This document shows positions 35,682 to 44,304 of a stretch of DNA of 64,000 nt, in pieces. The DNA comes from Lewinellaceae bacterium (GTDB lineage Bacteria; Bacteroidota; Bacteroidia; Chitinophagales; Saprospiraceae): contig JACJYP010000010.1 of assembly GCA_020636045.1 (NCBI GenBank), forward strand, positions 62,001-126,000, written 5' to 3'. Every line of letters begins with the position of its first letter. Positions within the stretch are counted from its first letter, which is position 1. The notes beneath the pieces were generated by a model. The model did not search any database. It saw only the letters and a program-made list of their open reading frames with translations, and was not told the origin of the DNA. Made by a program: the position numbers and the translations under genes.

Positions 35682-36373
35682 GAAATAAAAAAGAATTGCG
35701 CGACCTCGTCGCCGACGGGCAACTGACCGATGCGGTGGCCGATGCAGTAGCGTACGCCGAAGCGGCAGCGGATGACGAGACCCTCAACGGGCTCTTTTCC
35801 CTGCAAAGCGACCTTGCCAAACACCGCGATTTCTGGAACACGGGGCAAATCTCATTTGAGGAATTTGCGCGGGCCCAGGCGCGCATCACTTCCGCCCTGG
35901 TGGGCCGGATCGATGAATTGCCGGAAACCCCTACCCGCAAGGCCACCCGGCAGCGGATCCGGGAGGACCGGTTCAAATGGCTGGTTTTTTACCTGTTCCT
36001 GCTCGCCAAGTTGCTGGTGCTCGCATGGGCGGTATTTATGTGGCAGACGGAAGGTTTCCAGAATGCGGAGGCCTTTAGTTTGTTCAACGCATTGCTGCCG
36101 GGCCTGATCATCAATGCATCCATCATGTTTCGCAGCCTGTTCCGGACCAGTATCGAAAGTTCGGCGCCCCGGCGCTTTGTTTCTCCGCGTTTTCGCACCC
36201 TGGTCTGGCTGGCATTTATGGCATATTTTGTCGTGCAGGCCTTTCTGATCGTGCAGAAAGTAAAGGGCAACCTGAGTTTTGAACTGGCGAGCCTCGCCTT
36301 TGCGGCCGTGGAAACGGCGCTCGGGCAGTTTATGAGTGAAGTCGTGGAAGGCATCTTCAAAAAAGAAAAATGA
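35678..36373 (+). CDS. EAD11-like module with C-terminal membrane segments
   Basis: The start MRNKKELRDLVADGQL overlaps the previous stop by four bases; the longer frame start upstream is spurious. Residues ~5-85 (ELRDLVADGQLTDAVADAVAYAE ... LFSLQSDLAKHRDFWNTGQISFEEFARAQARITSALVGRIDEL) fit the effector-associated domain 11 pattern. Residues ~105-215 hold three to four hydrophobic helices (WLVFYLFLLAKLLVLAWAVFM, FNALLPGLIINASIMF, LVWLAFMAYFVVQAFLIV). The module would face the cytoplasm. Compared with the protein at 8576 the order is reversed (module first, then membrane). It stands 520 bp upstream of the caspase-like array; EADs are known from systems with caspase-like effectors, but these caspases are exported, so direct contact is unlikely. 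Confidence 0.65.
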   Translation: MRNKKELRDLVADGQLTDAVADAVAYAEAAADDETLNGLFSLQSDLAKHRDFWNTGQISFEEFARAQARITSALVGRIDELPETPTRKATRQRIREDRFKWLVFYLFLLAKLLVLAWAVFMWQTEGFQNAEAFSLFNALLPGLIINASIMFRSLFRTSIESSAPRRFVSPRFRTLVWLAFMAYFVVQAFLIVQKVKGNLSFELASLAFAAVETALGQFMSEVVEGIFKKEK

Positions 36374-36380
36374 TACAAAA

Positions 36381-36838
36381 TGACTATTCGCATATTGTGT
36401 ACCAGGCAGCGCATGTATTTTCCCGTCAGGGAATGCCTGTTGATAGACTGGAATCATTCCTCAATGATACATGAGTCATCCCGAATTTTGAGATGATCTA
36501 TATTTTGTAACAAATTGGTTTACAATAAATTCGGCCTTATGGAAATCCCGATTTTGCGAAATCGGAGGCGGATTAAGCAAAACCCTGTCCGAGTCCCGAC
36601 GCAGGAGGGGCGAGTTTGGTTTTGCGCCGCCGTAGATTTCAGGCAAAATCGCTGGATTTCCATAAAGCCTTGACTTTTTTGGTCCTTTTTGCGTCAAGGC
36701 AAAAAGGACGAAAGGTGCTCATTGTCAGAATGTTGCTGTTATTCCGGATGAATCAAGTTTCAATTTTGTCACATATGTACTATAACCAGGAATTCCCTAA
36801 AGGGAATGAACTTTGGGGTACGATACATGGATAGTCAT
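36381..36838. repeat. Inverted-repeat element with nested insertion
   Basis: The left arm begins TGACTATTCGCATATTGTGT and includes TTTTCCCGTCAGGGAATGCC; the right arm contains GGAATTCCCTAAAGGGAATG and ends CATGGATAGTCA. The arms match those of 46450-46678 in order. Between them lies a second element (36533-36669). Together they fill nearly all of the 520-bp gap before the caspase-like genes. Confidence 0.65.
36533..36669. repeat. Small inverted-repeat element
   Basis: GGCCTTATGGAAATCC (36533-36548) is matched by GGATTTCCATAAAGCC (36654-36669), with one mismatch across 16 bp. The left flank (36481 on: CCGAATTTTGAGA, TTTACAATAAA) also recurs at 32583-32650 before the GH16 gene, where the right end differs. 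Confidence 0.65.
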
Positions 36839-36895
36839 TAAATACAATATCATTCGTGTGGCTTCGGCGGCACGACATCTGAATACCTCCGAACC

Positions 36896-39010
36896 ATGAA
36901 ACAATTTTCAATCCTTTGTTTGCTTCTGCTCCTGCAAGCGGCCCCGGGCGCTGCACAATCCCCTGCACGCAAGGGCAAGGATTACGCCGTGTTCTTTTAC
37001 GTCACCCGTTTCCAGCCCGGCTGGCAGGGCCTGCCCGATACGAAAACCGAGGCAGCGGAACTCAAGACCGAACTCGAAAGCAACTACGGTTTCGAAGGCA
37101 AACTCGTGGAAAACCCCACCAGAAAACAGATATACGACGAGATCGCCGCCTGGAACGAACGCCTTGATTCCAACGATCAGGTGTTGTTCTTTTTTTCCAT
37201 GCACGGCTACTACGATCCGGGCAGCGAACTGGGCTACCTCATCGCCGCCGACGGCCTGTATCGCGACGCCTACTTCAGGACCTGGCTCGATTACAACAGC
37301 CTGCGGCCCTATTTTGCCAAATGCAGGGCCAAACACATACTTGTCGCGCTCGACGCCTGTTACTCGGGCTCCTTCGGCAATATTGAAAAAGCGCCCGACT
37401 ATCCTGTTTACGACGATGAAGAGGATTGCCAGACCCTGATCGCGGCAACATTCAAATACAAAGCGCGGCAGTACATCTGCGCCGGAAACAGAGACGCCAA
37501 AACACCTGGCCAATCTCTGTTCGCCGCCAAATTCCTCGAAGCGCTGCGCAAGGGCAATAGTAAAGGGAACAATATCATCCACTTCGATGACCTGACCTAT
37601 TCTCTTGGGAAAGTGCGCGACCCCGAACCCGTGCACGGCGCCTTCGCAGGCCATGCCCCCGGCGCAGAGTTTATTTTTGTACGTAAGAATGCCTGTGCGC
37701 CGGCCATTGCTTCTCTTGTTGATCGCGATGGCGACGGCGTACCCGACGCCGAGGACAATTGTCCCGATGAATATGGCCTCAAAGACAAAATGGGATGCCC
37801 TGAAAAGGGGGCGGCCAGCTCAATTGCCGATGCAGATTATGACGGGGTACCCGATATAAAAGACGACTGCCCCAATGAATTCGGCACCGCCAAAGCCAAC
37901 GGCTGCCCCGATCGCGACAACGATGGCGTGCCCGACAAAAGCGACAGTTGTCCGGATGTATCCGGAACGGCAAAGGCCAACGGCTGCCCCGATCGCGACA
38001 ATGACGGCGTGCCCGACAAAAGCGATAAATGCCCGGACAGTGCCGGCGAACTGCAATGGCAGGGTTGCCCCGACACGGATGGAGACGGCTTGCCCGACCA
38101 TAAGGATAAATGCCCCGATCAGCACGGTCCCGCAGAGAACAAAGGCTGCCCTTTACCCGATCAGGATGGTGACGGCATACCGGACAAGTCTGACAAATGC
38201 CCTGATCAGGCTGGCAAGGCCAATCGGGAAGGCTGTCCGGAACTGGCGGAAATCCTGTCGACTGATTATTTTGGCTTGACCCTCGTAAAAGGCGGCACTT
38301 TCACCATGGGCTGTACCAAAGAGCAGAAGGATTGCGAAAAGAATGAAAAGCCCGCTCACGAGGTCACACTCTCCGATTTTTACATCGGCAAATACGAAGT
38401 GACGCAGCGACAATGGAATTATGTAATGGGTAAAAATCCTTCCCGTTTCAAAAATTGCGATGACTGTCCGGTAGAGAAAGTAAGTTGGGACGACGTACAG
38501 GATTTTTTGAAAAGGCTGAATGCAGGGCTTCCGGCCGATCAACAACCTTATCGCCTGCCAACAGAGGCGGAATGGGAATACGCCGCACGGGAAGGTGGCA
38601 AAGCCGTACTGTTTGGCAACGGGAAAAATATCATCGATCCCAACGAGATCAACTTTTATGCGACCCCATCGCTTAAAACGTCGTATTCCATAGCCGGAAC
38701 GTTCCGGCAAAAGTCGGTCCCGGTTGGCAGCCTTAACAGCCCCAACGCGTTGGGCTTGCATGACATGAGCGGCAATGTCAGTGAATGGTGTAGTGATTTG
38801 TTCGATCCGGGTTATTATAAAAAAAGTCCTTCCGACAACCCCACCGGTCCTGATTCAAAATCCTATCGTGTCGTTCGCGATTTAGGAACCTTTTATGTCG
38901 TTCGCGGCGGGTCATGGTCAAGCCCCCCGGAAACGTGCCGTGTGGCAGCTCGCGAAAGTCTTGGCGCCGACAGCCCCGATACCGGCTTCCGCCTCGCCAG
39001 ATCGAAATAA
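36896..39010 (+). CDS. Exported caspase-like peptidase with TSP3 stalk and SUMF1-like C-terminal domain (copy 1)
   Basis: Order of parts in the 704 residues: signal peptide (MKQFSILCLLLLLQAAPGAAQ); caspase-like C14 domain (~28-265) with catalytic H103 (FFFSMHGYYD) and C155 (ALDACYSGSFG); six TSP3-type calcium-binding repeats (~278-455; D-x-D-x-D-G-V-P-D-x-x-D-x-C-P type, twelve or more cysteines); SUMF1-like domain (~465-704) starting TLVKGGTFTMGCTKEQ and containing LPTEAEWEYAAREGG, LHDMSGNVSEWCSDL and VVRGGSW. After GGSW the sequence is SSPPETCRVAAR, with only one cysteine, so the copper-binding pair of true formylglycine-generating enzyme is absent. It is the first of three tandem genes (gaps of 30 and 29 bp). 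The caspase is predicted to act in the periplasm or outside. Confidence 0.88.
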   Translation: MKQFSILCLLLLLQAAPGAAQSPARKGKDYAVFFYVTRFQPGWQGLPDTKTEAAELKTELESNYGFEGKLVENPTRKQIYDEIAAWNERLDSNDQVLFFFSMHGYYDPGSELGYLIAADGLYRDAYFRTWLDYNSLRPYFAKCRAKHILVALDACYSGSFGNIEKAPDYPVYDDEEDCQTLIAATFKYKARQYICAGNRDAKTPGQSLFAAKFLEALRKGNSKGNNIIHFDDLTYSLGKVRDPEPVHGAFAGHAPGAEFIFVRKNACAPAIASLVDRDGDGVPDAEDNCPDEYGLKDKMGCPEKGAASSIADADYDGVPDIKDDCPNEFGTAKANGCPDRDNDGVPDKSDSCPDVSGTAKANGCPDRDNDGVPDKSDKCPDSAGELQWQGCPDTDGDGLPDHKDKCPDQHGPAENKGCPLPDQDGDGIPDKSDKCPDQAGKANREGCPELAEILSTDYFGLTLVKGGTFTMGCTKEQKDCEKNEKPAHEVTLSDFYIGKYEVTQRQWNYVMGKNPSRFKNCDDCPVEKVSWDDVQDFLKRLNAGLPADQQPYRLPTEAEWEYAAREGGKAVLFGNGKNIIDPNEINFYATPSLKTSYSIAGTFRQKSVPVGSLNSPNALGLHDMSGNVSEWCSDLFDPGYYKKSPSDNPTGPDSKSYRVVRDLGTFYVVRGGSWSSPPETCRVAARESLGADSPDTGFRLARSK

Positions 39011-39040
39011 TACTCCCCACGAGTACTAAACCATGCCATT

Positions 39041-41029
39041 ATGAAAACGATATGTTCATTTCTGCTATTCATCGCTGCGCTTCAGGTGTGTACCGCCCAG
39101 CCCCCTGCCCGCAACGGCAGGGACTACGCCGTGTTCTTCTATGTCACCGATTTCCAGCCGGGCTGGGCGCCGCTGCCGGAAACGGCGCTCGAGGCGGAGG
39201 TTCTGAAAACAGAACTGGAAACCGGTTTCGATTTCAGCTGTGAAATGGTTGCAAACCCTACCAAACAGCAAATACGGCAAAAAATACGCGAATACAACAT
39301 GACCCTGACGGCCGACGATCAGGTGTTGTATTACTTTTCCATGCACGGAGTGTACGTCGCTGCCAGCGACCGGGGTTATCTGGTGGGCTTTGACGGACAA
39401 TTCAAAGACATTTACGGGGACAGCTGGTTGAGTTACGACGAACTGCGCAATGACCTCGCCCCCTGTAAAGCCATGCACATCCTCCTGGCGCTGGATGCCT
39501 GCCATTCAGGCTCGTTTGGTATCCGCAACAAAAGCGGCCCGGCCGCCCCTGCATACGATCAGGAAAAAGATTGTGCAACCAGGGTTGAAAAAACGATGCG
39601 GTTTCGCGGCCGGCAGTACTGTACCTCCGGGAACAAAGACGCGAAAACTCCGGCCAGATCCTTGTTTGCGCAGCGATTCACGGAAGCCTTGCGAAAAGGT
39701 GGGGATGGTTTGATCCTGCGATTCGATGACCTGGAGTACTGGCTGGGCAAAGTGGAAAGCCCCAAACCGGAAAGCGGGACTTTTGTAGGGCACGAACCGG
39801 GCGGCGATTTTGTATTCGTACGCAAAAACGCCTGCGCGCTGTCAGCCGCATTGCCCGACCGCGACGGCGACGGCGTGCCCGATGCCGAAGACAAGTGCCC
39901 CGATGAATACGGCACCAAAGCCAAAATGGGTTGTCCCGAAAAGGGAGACGCCGGCCCTGTTGCCGACGCCGATTTCGACGGCATCCCCGATGAACGCGAC
40001 GGCTGCCCGACCGAATTCGGCACCGCCAGGGCCAACGGCTGCCCCGATCGCGACAACGACGGCGTGCCCGACAAAAGCGACAAATGTCCCGACAGTGCCG
40101 GCGAACCGCAGTGGCAGGGCTGCCCCGATACGGACCGCGACGGCATTCCCGACCATGAAGACCAGTGCCCCGACCAGCGCGGCCCCGCCGCAGCAAATGG
40201 CTGCCCGCCGCCCGACCGCGACCGTGACGGCGTGCCCGACAAGGCCGATAAATGCCCTGACGAGGCTGGTGAAACTTATCTTGAAGGTTGCCCGGACACG
40301 ACCAATGCCGACCCATATCGCCTGATACCCGTGAAAGGAGGCGCCTTCACTATGGGCTGCACCGGCGAACAAAAAGACTGCAACGACGATGAAAAACCGG
40401 CTCACCAGGTTACGCTTTCCGATTTTTATATCGGCAAATACGAAGTCACCCAGAAACAATGGCAAAATGTAATGAGCAGCAATCCCTCCCAATTCAAAAA
40501 CTGCGACGAATGCCCTGTTGAGAATGTAAGCTGGAACGATGTGCAGGCATTTTTGAAAAAACTGAACGCCGGGGTTCCAGCAGGCCAAAACCCATATCGC
40601 CTGCCGACGGAAGCGGAATGGGAATATGCCGCGCGGGGCGGCGGCGGGACAGCGTTATTTGGCAACGGGAAAAATGTGGCCGATCCGAATGAAATGAACT
40701 TCGATGCGAGCGCCTCGCATCGAACATCTTATTCAATAGCAGGTCAATTCCGGCAAAAAACGGTTCCGGTGGGCAGCCTAAACAGCCCCAATGCACTGGG
40801 GCTTCACGATATGAGCGGTAATGTATGGGAATGGTGCAGCGACTGGTTCGACACTTACTCCTCCGGCGCGCAAACCAATCCCGCCGGCCCTTCCACAGGC
40901 TCCGGCCGTATCATTCGGGGCGGGGCCTGGAATTTCTACCCGGAATATTGCCGCGTTGCGGACCGTTACCTTTTTACGCCCGGCTACCGCGTCAACGCAA
41001 TCGGCTTCCGCCTCGCCAGATCGAAATAA
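39041..41029 (+). CDS. Exported caspase-like peptidase with TSP3 stalk and SUMF1-like domain (copy 2)
   Basis: A signal peptide (MKTICSFLLFIAALQVCTAQ) is followed by a caspase-like domain with H102 (YYFSMHGVYV) and C154 (ALDACHSGSFG), five TSP3 repeats (~275-420), and a SUMF1-like domain (~425-662; PVKGGAFTMGC, RLPTEAEWEYAARGGG, LHDMSGNVWEWCSDW, RGGAWNFYPEYCRVADR). Of the three intact copies this is the most diverged in the caspase part: around H102 the loop is VYVAASDRG and around the cysteine DACHSGS. A different cleavage preference from copies 1 and 3 is likely. The single cysteine after RGGAW again argues against formylglycine-generating activity. Confidence 0.88.
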   Translation: MKTICSFLLFIAALQVCTAQPPARNGRDYAVFFYVTDFQPGWAPLPETALEAEVLKTELETGFDFSCEMVANPTKQQIRQKIREYNMTLTADDQVLYYFSMHGVYVAASDRGYLVGFDGQFKDIYGDSWLSYDELRNDLAPCKAMHILLALDACHSGSFGIRNKSGPAAPAYDQEKDCATRVEKTMRFRGRQYCTSGNKDAKTPARSLFAQRFTEALRKGGDGLILRFDDLEYWLGKVESPKPESGTFVGHEPGGDFVFVRKNACALSAALPDRDGDGVPDAEDKCPDEYGTKAKMGCPEKGDAGPVADADFDGIPDERDGCPTEFGTARANGCPDRDNDGVPDKSDKCPDSAGEPQWQGCPDTDRDGIPDHEDQCPDQRGPAAANGCPPPDRDRDGVPDKADKCPDEAGETYLEGCPDTTNADPYRLIPVKGGAFTMGCTGEQKDCNDDEKPAHQVTLSDFYIGKYEVTQKQWQNVMSSNPSQFKNCDECPVENVSWNDVQAFLKKLNAGVPAGQNPYRLPTEAEWEYAARGGGGTALFGNGKNVADPNEMNFDASASHRTSYSIAGQFRQKTVPVGSLNSPNALGLHDMSGNVWEWCSDWFDTYSSGAQTNPAGPSTGSGRIIRGGAWNFYPEYCRVADRYLFTPGYRVNAIGFRLARSK

Positions 41030-41058
41030 AACACCCCACTCGTGATAAGCTGCGCCTT

Positions 41059-43056
41059 ATGAAAAAGATATATCCCTTTCTGCTCTTCATCGCTGCGCTT
41101 CAGGTGTGCGCCGCCCAGCCCCCTGCCCGCAGCGGTAAGGACTACGCCGTGTTCTTCTATGTCACCGATTTCCAGCCGGGCCTGCAAGACCTGCCCGACA
41201 CCAAACCGGAAGCCCTTGCACTGGCAAAAGAACTGAGCGAGCACTACGGCTTTTTCTGCACCCAGGTGGCCGAATGCAGCAAATCGAAGATACAGGACGA
41301 ACTGAAAGCCTGGAACAAACGCCTCGGCCCCGACGATCAGGTGTTGTTCTTTTTCTCCATGCACGGCTACTACGACCCTTACAGCGATCGCGGCTACCTG
41401 ATCCCCGCCGACGGCAAGGCCGACGACCAGCACAACTATTTTACTACCTGGCTGAGTTACGACGACCTGCGCACCTACCTGGCGCCCTGCAAGGCCGGGC
41501 ATATCCTCGTGGCGCTGGATGCCTGTTACTCCGGCTCCTTCGGTATCCGGAGCAATCGCAAGCCCGACGAACCGGCGTACGAGCAGGAAGAGATGGATTG
41601 CGCAGCAAAATTGCGGCAGATGATGCAATACAATGGCAGGCAATTCATCACCGCCGGAAAGAAAGACGAGTCGGTGCCGGGCAAGTCGGCCTTTACGGCG
41701 GAGATACTCAAAACCCTGCGCACCGGCTACAACGAATACGGAATGATCCTGATCGACGACCTGGCGTACCGGCTGCACAAACTCAAAAGCCCGGAGCCCG
41801 AAGACGGCAGCTTCGTGGGCCATCAGGCGGGCGGCGATTTTGTATTCGTACGCAAAAACGCCTGCGCGCCGATGGTCGCATCACTCGACCGTGACGGTGA
41901 CGGGGTACCGGACGCCGAAGACAAGTGCCCTGACGAATACGGCCCCAAAGCCAAAATGGGTTGCCCGGAAAAAGGCGCCGTCAATCCCACTGCCGACGCC
42001 GATTACGACGGCATTCCCGATGTACGCGACGGGTGCCCGACCGAATTCGGCACCGCCAAAGCCAACGGCTGCCCCGATCGCGACAACGATGGCGTACCCG
42101 ACAAAAGCGACAAATGTCCCGACGATGCCGGCGAACCGCACTGGCAAGGCTGCCCCGATACGGATGGCGATAGCATTCCCGACCACGAGGACCAGTGCCC
42201 CGGCCAGCGCGGCCTCGCCGCAGACAAGGGCTGCCCGCCACCCGACCGTGACAACGACGGCGTGCCGGACAAAAGCGATAAATGCCCTGACGAGGCCGGC
42301 AAGGCCTATCTCGAAGGATGCCCGGAAAAAGACCCCTACGATCTTGTGCTGGTAACAGGCGGTACCTTCACTATGGGTTGCACAAGCGAGCAAAAAGACT
42401 GCGACGACGACGAAAAACCGGCCCACCAGGTTACGCTTTCCGATTTTTATATCGGCAAATACGAAGTAACGCAACGGCAATGGCAACAGGTGATGGGCGG
42501 CAATCCCTCTGGTTTCATAGACTGCGACGATTGCCCGGTCGAGTACGTGAGTTGGGACGACGTGCAGGCCTTTTTGAAAAAACTGAACGCCGGACTTCCG
42601 GCAGGCCAAAAACCGTATCGCCTGCCGACAGAAGCGGAATGGGAGTACGCCGCGCGGGGTGGCGGTAAAGCAGTGCTGTTTGGCAACGGGAAAAACGTAG
42701 CCGATCCGAAAGAGATCAATTTTAATGCAAGTGATTCCTACAAAACGTCTTATTCCGTAGCAGGCGATTACCGGCAAAAAACCGTTCCCGTGGGCAGCCT
42801 CGACAGCCCAAATGCCCTGGGCCTGTACGATATGAGCGGCAATGTATCGGAATGGTGCTCCGACTGGTATGATTCCGGTTATTACAGGAACAGCCCGTCA
42901 AACAATCCAACCGGCCCTGCATCCGGCTCCCACCGCGTGCTGCGCGGCGGGTCGTGGTACGACGTCGCTCACGGCGCCCGTGTGGCCGTGCGCCACGACT
43001 ACAGACCCGTCGTCCGCCTCAGCAACGTCGGCATCCGCCTTGCCAGGACACGTTAA
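41059..43056 (+). CDS. Exported caspase-like peptidase with TSP3 stalk and SUMF1-like domain (copy 3)
   Basis: I chose MKKIYPFLLFIAALQVCAAQ as start because it gives a signal peptide nearly identical to that of copy 2; the open frame reaches back into copy 2. The caspase-like domain has H102 (FFFSMHGYYD) and C156 (ALDACYSGSFG), then five TSP3 repeats, then the SUMF1-like domain (VTGGTFTMGCTSEQ, RLPTEAEWEYAARGGG, LYDMSGNVSEWCSDW, LRGGSWYDVAHGARVAVR, end GIRLARTR). There is no cysteine at all in the position of the formylglycine-generating pair. The DNA between copies 2 and 3 (29 bp) leaves no room for a promoter, so one transcript is likely; it ends at the hairpin at 43089. Confidence 0.88.
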   Translation: MKKIYPFLLFIAALQVCAAQPPARSGKDYAVFFYVTDFQPGLQDLPDTKPEALALAKELSEHYGFFCTQVAECSKSKIQDELKAWNKRLGPDDQVLFFFSMHGYYDPYSDRGYLIPADGKADDQHNYFTTWLSYDDLRTYLAPCKAGHILVALDACYSGSFGIRSNRKPDEPAYEQEEMDCAAKLRQMMQYNGRQFITAGKKDESVPGKSAFTAEILKTLRTGYNEYGMILIDDLAYRLHKLKSPEPEDGSFVGHQAGGDFVFVRKNACAPMVASLDRDGDGVPDAEDKCPDEYGPKAKMGCPEKGAVNPTADADYDGIPDVRDGCPTEFGTAKANGCPDRDNDGVPDKSDKCPDDAGEPHWQGCPDTDGDSIPDHEDQCPGQRGLAADKGCPPPDRDNDGVPDKSDKCPDEAGKAYLEGCPEKDPYDLVLVTGGTFTMGCTSEQKDCDDDEKPAHQVTLSDFYIGKYEVTQRQWQQVMGGNPSGFIDCDDCPVEYVSWDDVQAFLKKLNAGLPAGQKPYRLPTEAEWEYAARGGGKAVLFGNGKNVADPKEINFNASDSYKTSYSVAGDYRQKTVPVGSLDSPNALGLYDMSGNVSEWCSDWYDSGYYRNSPSNNPTGPASGSHRVLRGGSWYDVAHGARVAVRHDYRPVVRLSNVGIRLARTR

Positions 43057-43088
43057 TTTTTAGGTTTTTTTTACCTTTTTACTTTTTG

Positions 43089-43124
43089 AAAAGAGGGATG
43101 GATTAAGTGACCGCCCCTCTTTTT
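43089..43124 (+). terminator. Intrinsic terminator of the caspase-like operon
   Basis: AAAAGAGGG (43089-43097) pairs with CCCTCTTTT (from 43115) and is followed by more T residues. It lies about 30 bp after the stop codon of copy 3. The following ~120 bp contain four TATATATA-like tracts (43126-43240) of no recognised function. Confidence 0.75.
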
Positions 43125-43276
43125 GTATATATAGGTTCAGTACAGGTAAAAAACATGCCCTATATATATGGGATATATAGTAGTACAGCGTAAGCTCCTC
43201 ACCATTTTTTGTATATATCGGAACACAGGCCCGTATATATAGGGACGGGGCCATCAAATAAAAACGACTGTACACT

Positions 43277-43525
43277 TCATCCTGCAAGGGATTGCCAGGC
43301 GCAGCCGGTGAACATGTATTCGTTCTGCTCGGGAATAACAGAGAGGTTTGTTGTCAAACCGGCAAGGTTCCTTGTCAGGCCGTCAAGGTTCTTTGTCAGG
43401 CCAGCGAGGTTCCTTGTCAGGCCGTCGAGGTTCCTTGCCAAGCCGTCGAGGTTCCTTGTCAAGCCGTCGAGGTTCTTTGTCAGGTCGTCGAGGTTCCTCG
43501 TCAAGACGTCAGGGTTTGTTGTCAA
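43277..43525 (-). CDS. Possible small coiled-coil protein encoded by a 21-bp repeat
   Basis: The 82-residue frame reads MTTNPDVLTRNLDDLTKNL and continues as near-perfect heptads of type N-L-D-G-L-T-R with leucines at a/d positions, then a short non-repeat tail ending CAWQSLAG. The heptads would form a parallel coiled coil of about 60 residues. No signal peptide, promoter or partner is seen. Because the repeat period is 21 bp, two plus-strand frames also stay open over the same DNA, so an open frame is weak evidence by itself. The leucine heptad on this strand is the only one that makes structural sense. Confidence 0.35.
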   Translation of the reverse strand: MTTNPDVLTRNLDDLTKNLDGLTRNLDGLARNLDGLTRNLAGLTKNLDGLTRNLAGLTTNLSVIPEQNEYMFTGCAWQSLAG

Positions 43526-43555
43526 GCCGTCAAGGTTTGTTGTCGGAACGGCAAG
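43351..43555. repeat. 21-bp tandem repeat, 9.8 copies
   Basis: The unit TTGTCAGGCCGTCGAGGTTC plus one C begins at 43351 and repeats every 21 bp exactly (43372, 43393 ... 43519, last partial copy at 43540). Copies differ at one to six positions. There are no spacers, so this is not a CRISPR array. Confidence 0.95.
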
Positions 43556-43632
43556 TCGTTATATCCTTGTGGGAGAATCATGGCGCCTTATGTGTCAAGA
43601 CGTCGAGGGTTCTTGTCGCGGCCGTCAGAGAG

Positions 43633-44177
43633 TTGCGCTGCTGCGCAGCGCTTGCGTCAGTGGATGTTTCGTGTTATCAACAACGGCAAGACATGCTGGA
43701 TTGTTGATCAGGCATCCTTAAATGTTGGAGCAACATTTCCTGGCCCCCTTCGGGGGCAGGGGATGAACACCCGCGACAAAATCTCGCACATTCGCATGTC
43801 ACATCCAGCGACGCTATAAGTTGCTGGTTTTGGGCATCGCGCTTCGCGTGTTCATCCCCCGGCCCCTTCAGGAGGCTGCGCTGCGCGTGCAGCGCTTGCG
43901 TGAGTGGGTGTTTGCGTGTATATCGACAACGACACAAGACAACATCAAAAGTATTGTTGATCAGGCAATTACATAAATGTTGCTGCGCAACATTTCCTTT
44001 CCCCTTCGGGGGGGGGCAGGGGGATGAACACCCCCGACGAAATCTTGCACATTCGCACCTCATATCTTTCCGACGAAGCTACCGAGTATAAGTTGCTGGA
44101 ACGAGGCATCTCGCTTCGCGTGTTCATCCCCCTGGCCCCCTTCAAAGGGGGAGGCTGCGCTGCTGCGCAGCGCCTGG
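43633..44177. repeat. Large direct repeat, two copies plus a partial third
   Basis: A unit beginning TTGCGCTGCTGCGCAGCGCT at 43633 recurs, diverged, at about 43875, and its first ~24 bp again at 44153. Shared blocks in order: TTGTTGATCAGGCA, CAACATTTCCT, CCTTCGGGGG, GGATGAACACCC, ATCTCGCACATTCGCA/ATCTTGCACATTCGCA, TATAAGTTGCTGG and CGCTTCGCGTGTTCATCCCC. No gene is recognisable. With the 21-bp array it fills the 1.2-kb gap between the caspase-like operon and the frameshifted fourth copy. Confidence 0.75.
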
Positions 44178-44304
44178 TTTGTCCTGAAACAGGTTTACAC
44201 GATTGGCAAACCAAAAACAGGACAAAGCATTTGCCTTTTTGTGCGGCACGCCCGCAATGGGCAAGCCCCCTTCTTCCAGAAGGTAAAAGGTAAAAATTTA
44301 AAAA

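Noticed and set aside
40825..41058. Upstream start for the third caspase-like gene
   Set aside because: The extension overlaps the end of copy 2 in another frame and hides a signal peptide that is nearly identical to that of copy 2.
36896..43056. SUMF1-like domains as the formylglycine-generating enzyme for the sulfatase at 12983
   Set aside because: The required cysteine pair is missing in all copies.
43351..43555. CRISPR array
   Set aside because: The 21-bp units are directly adjacent with no spacers, and no cas genes are present.
43209..43819. Two plus-strand frames over the 21-bp array (KVPCQAVE and RFLVRPS type)
   Set aside because: They are kept open only by the period being divisible by three; the Cys- or Arg-rich repeats have no structural sense and the flanks are non-coding repeats.
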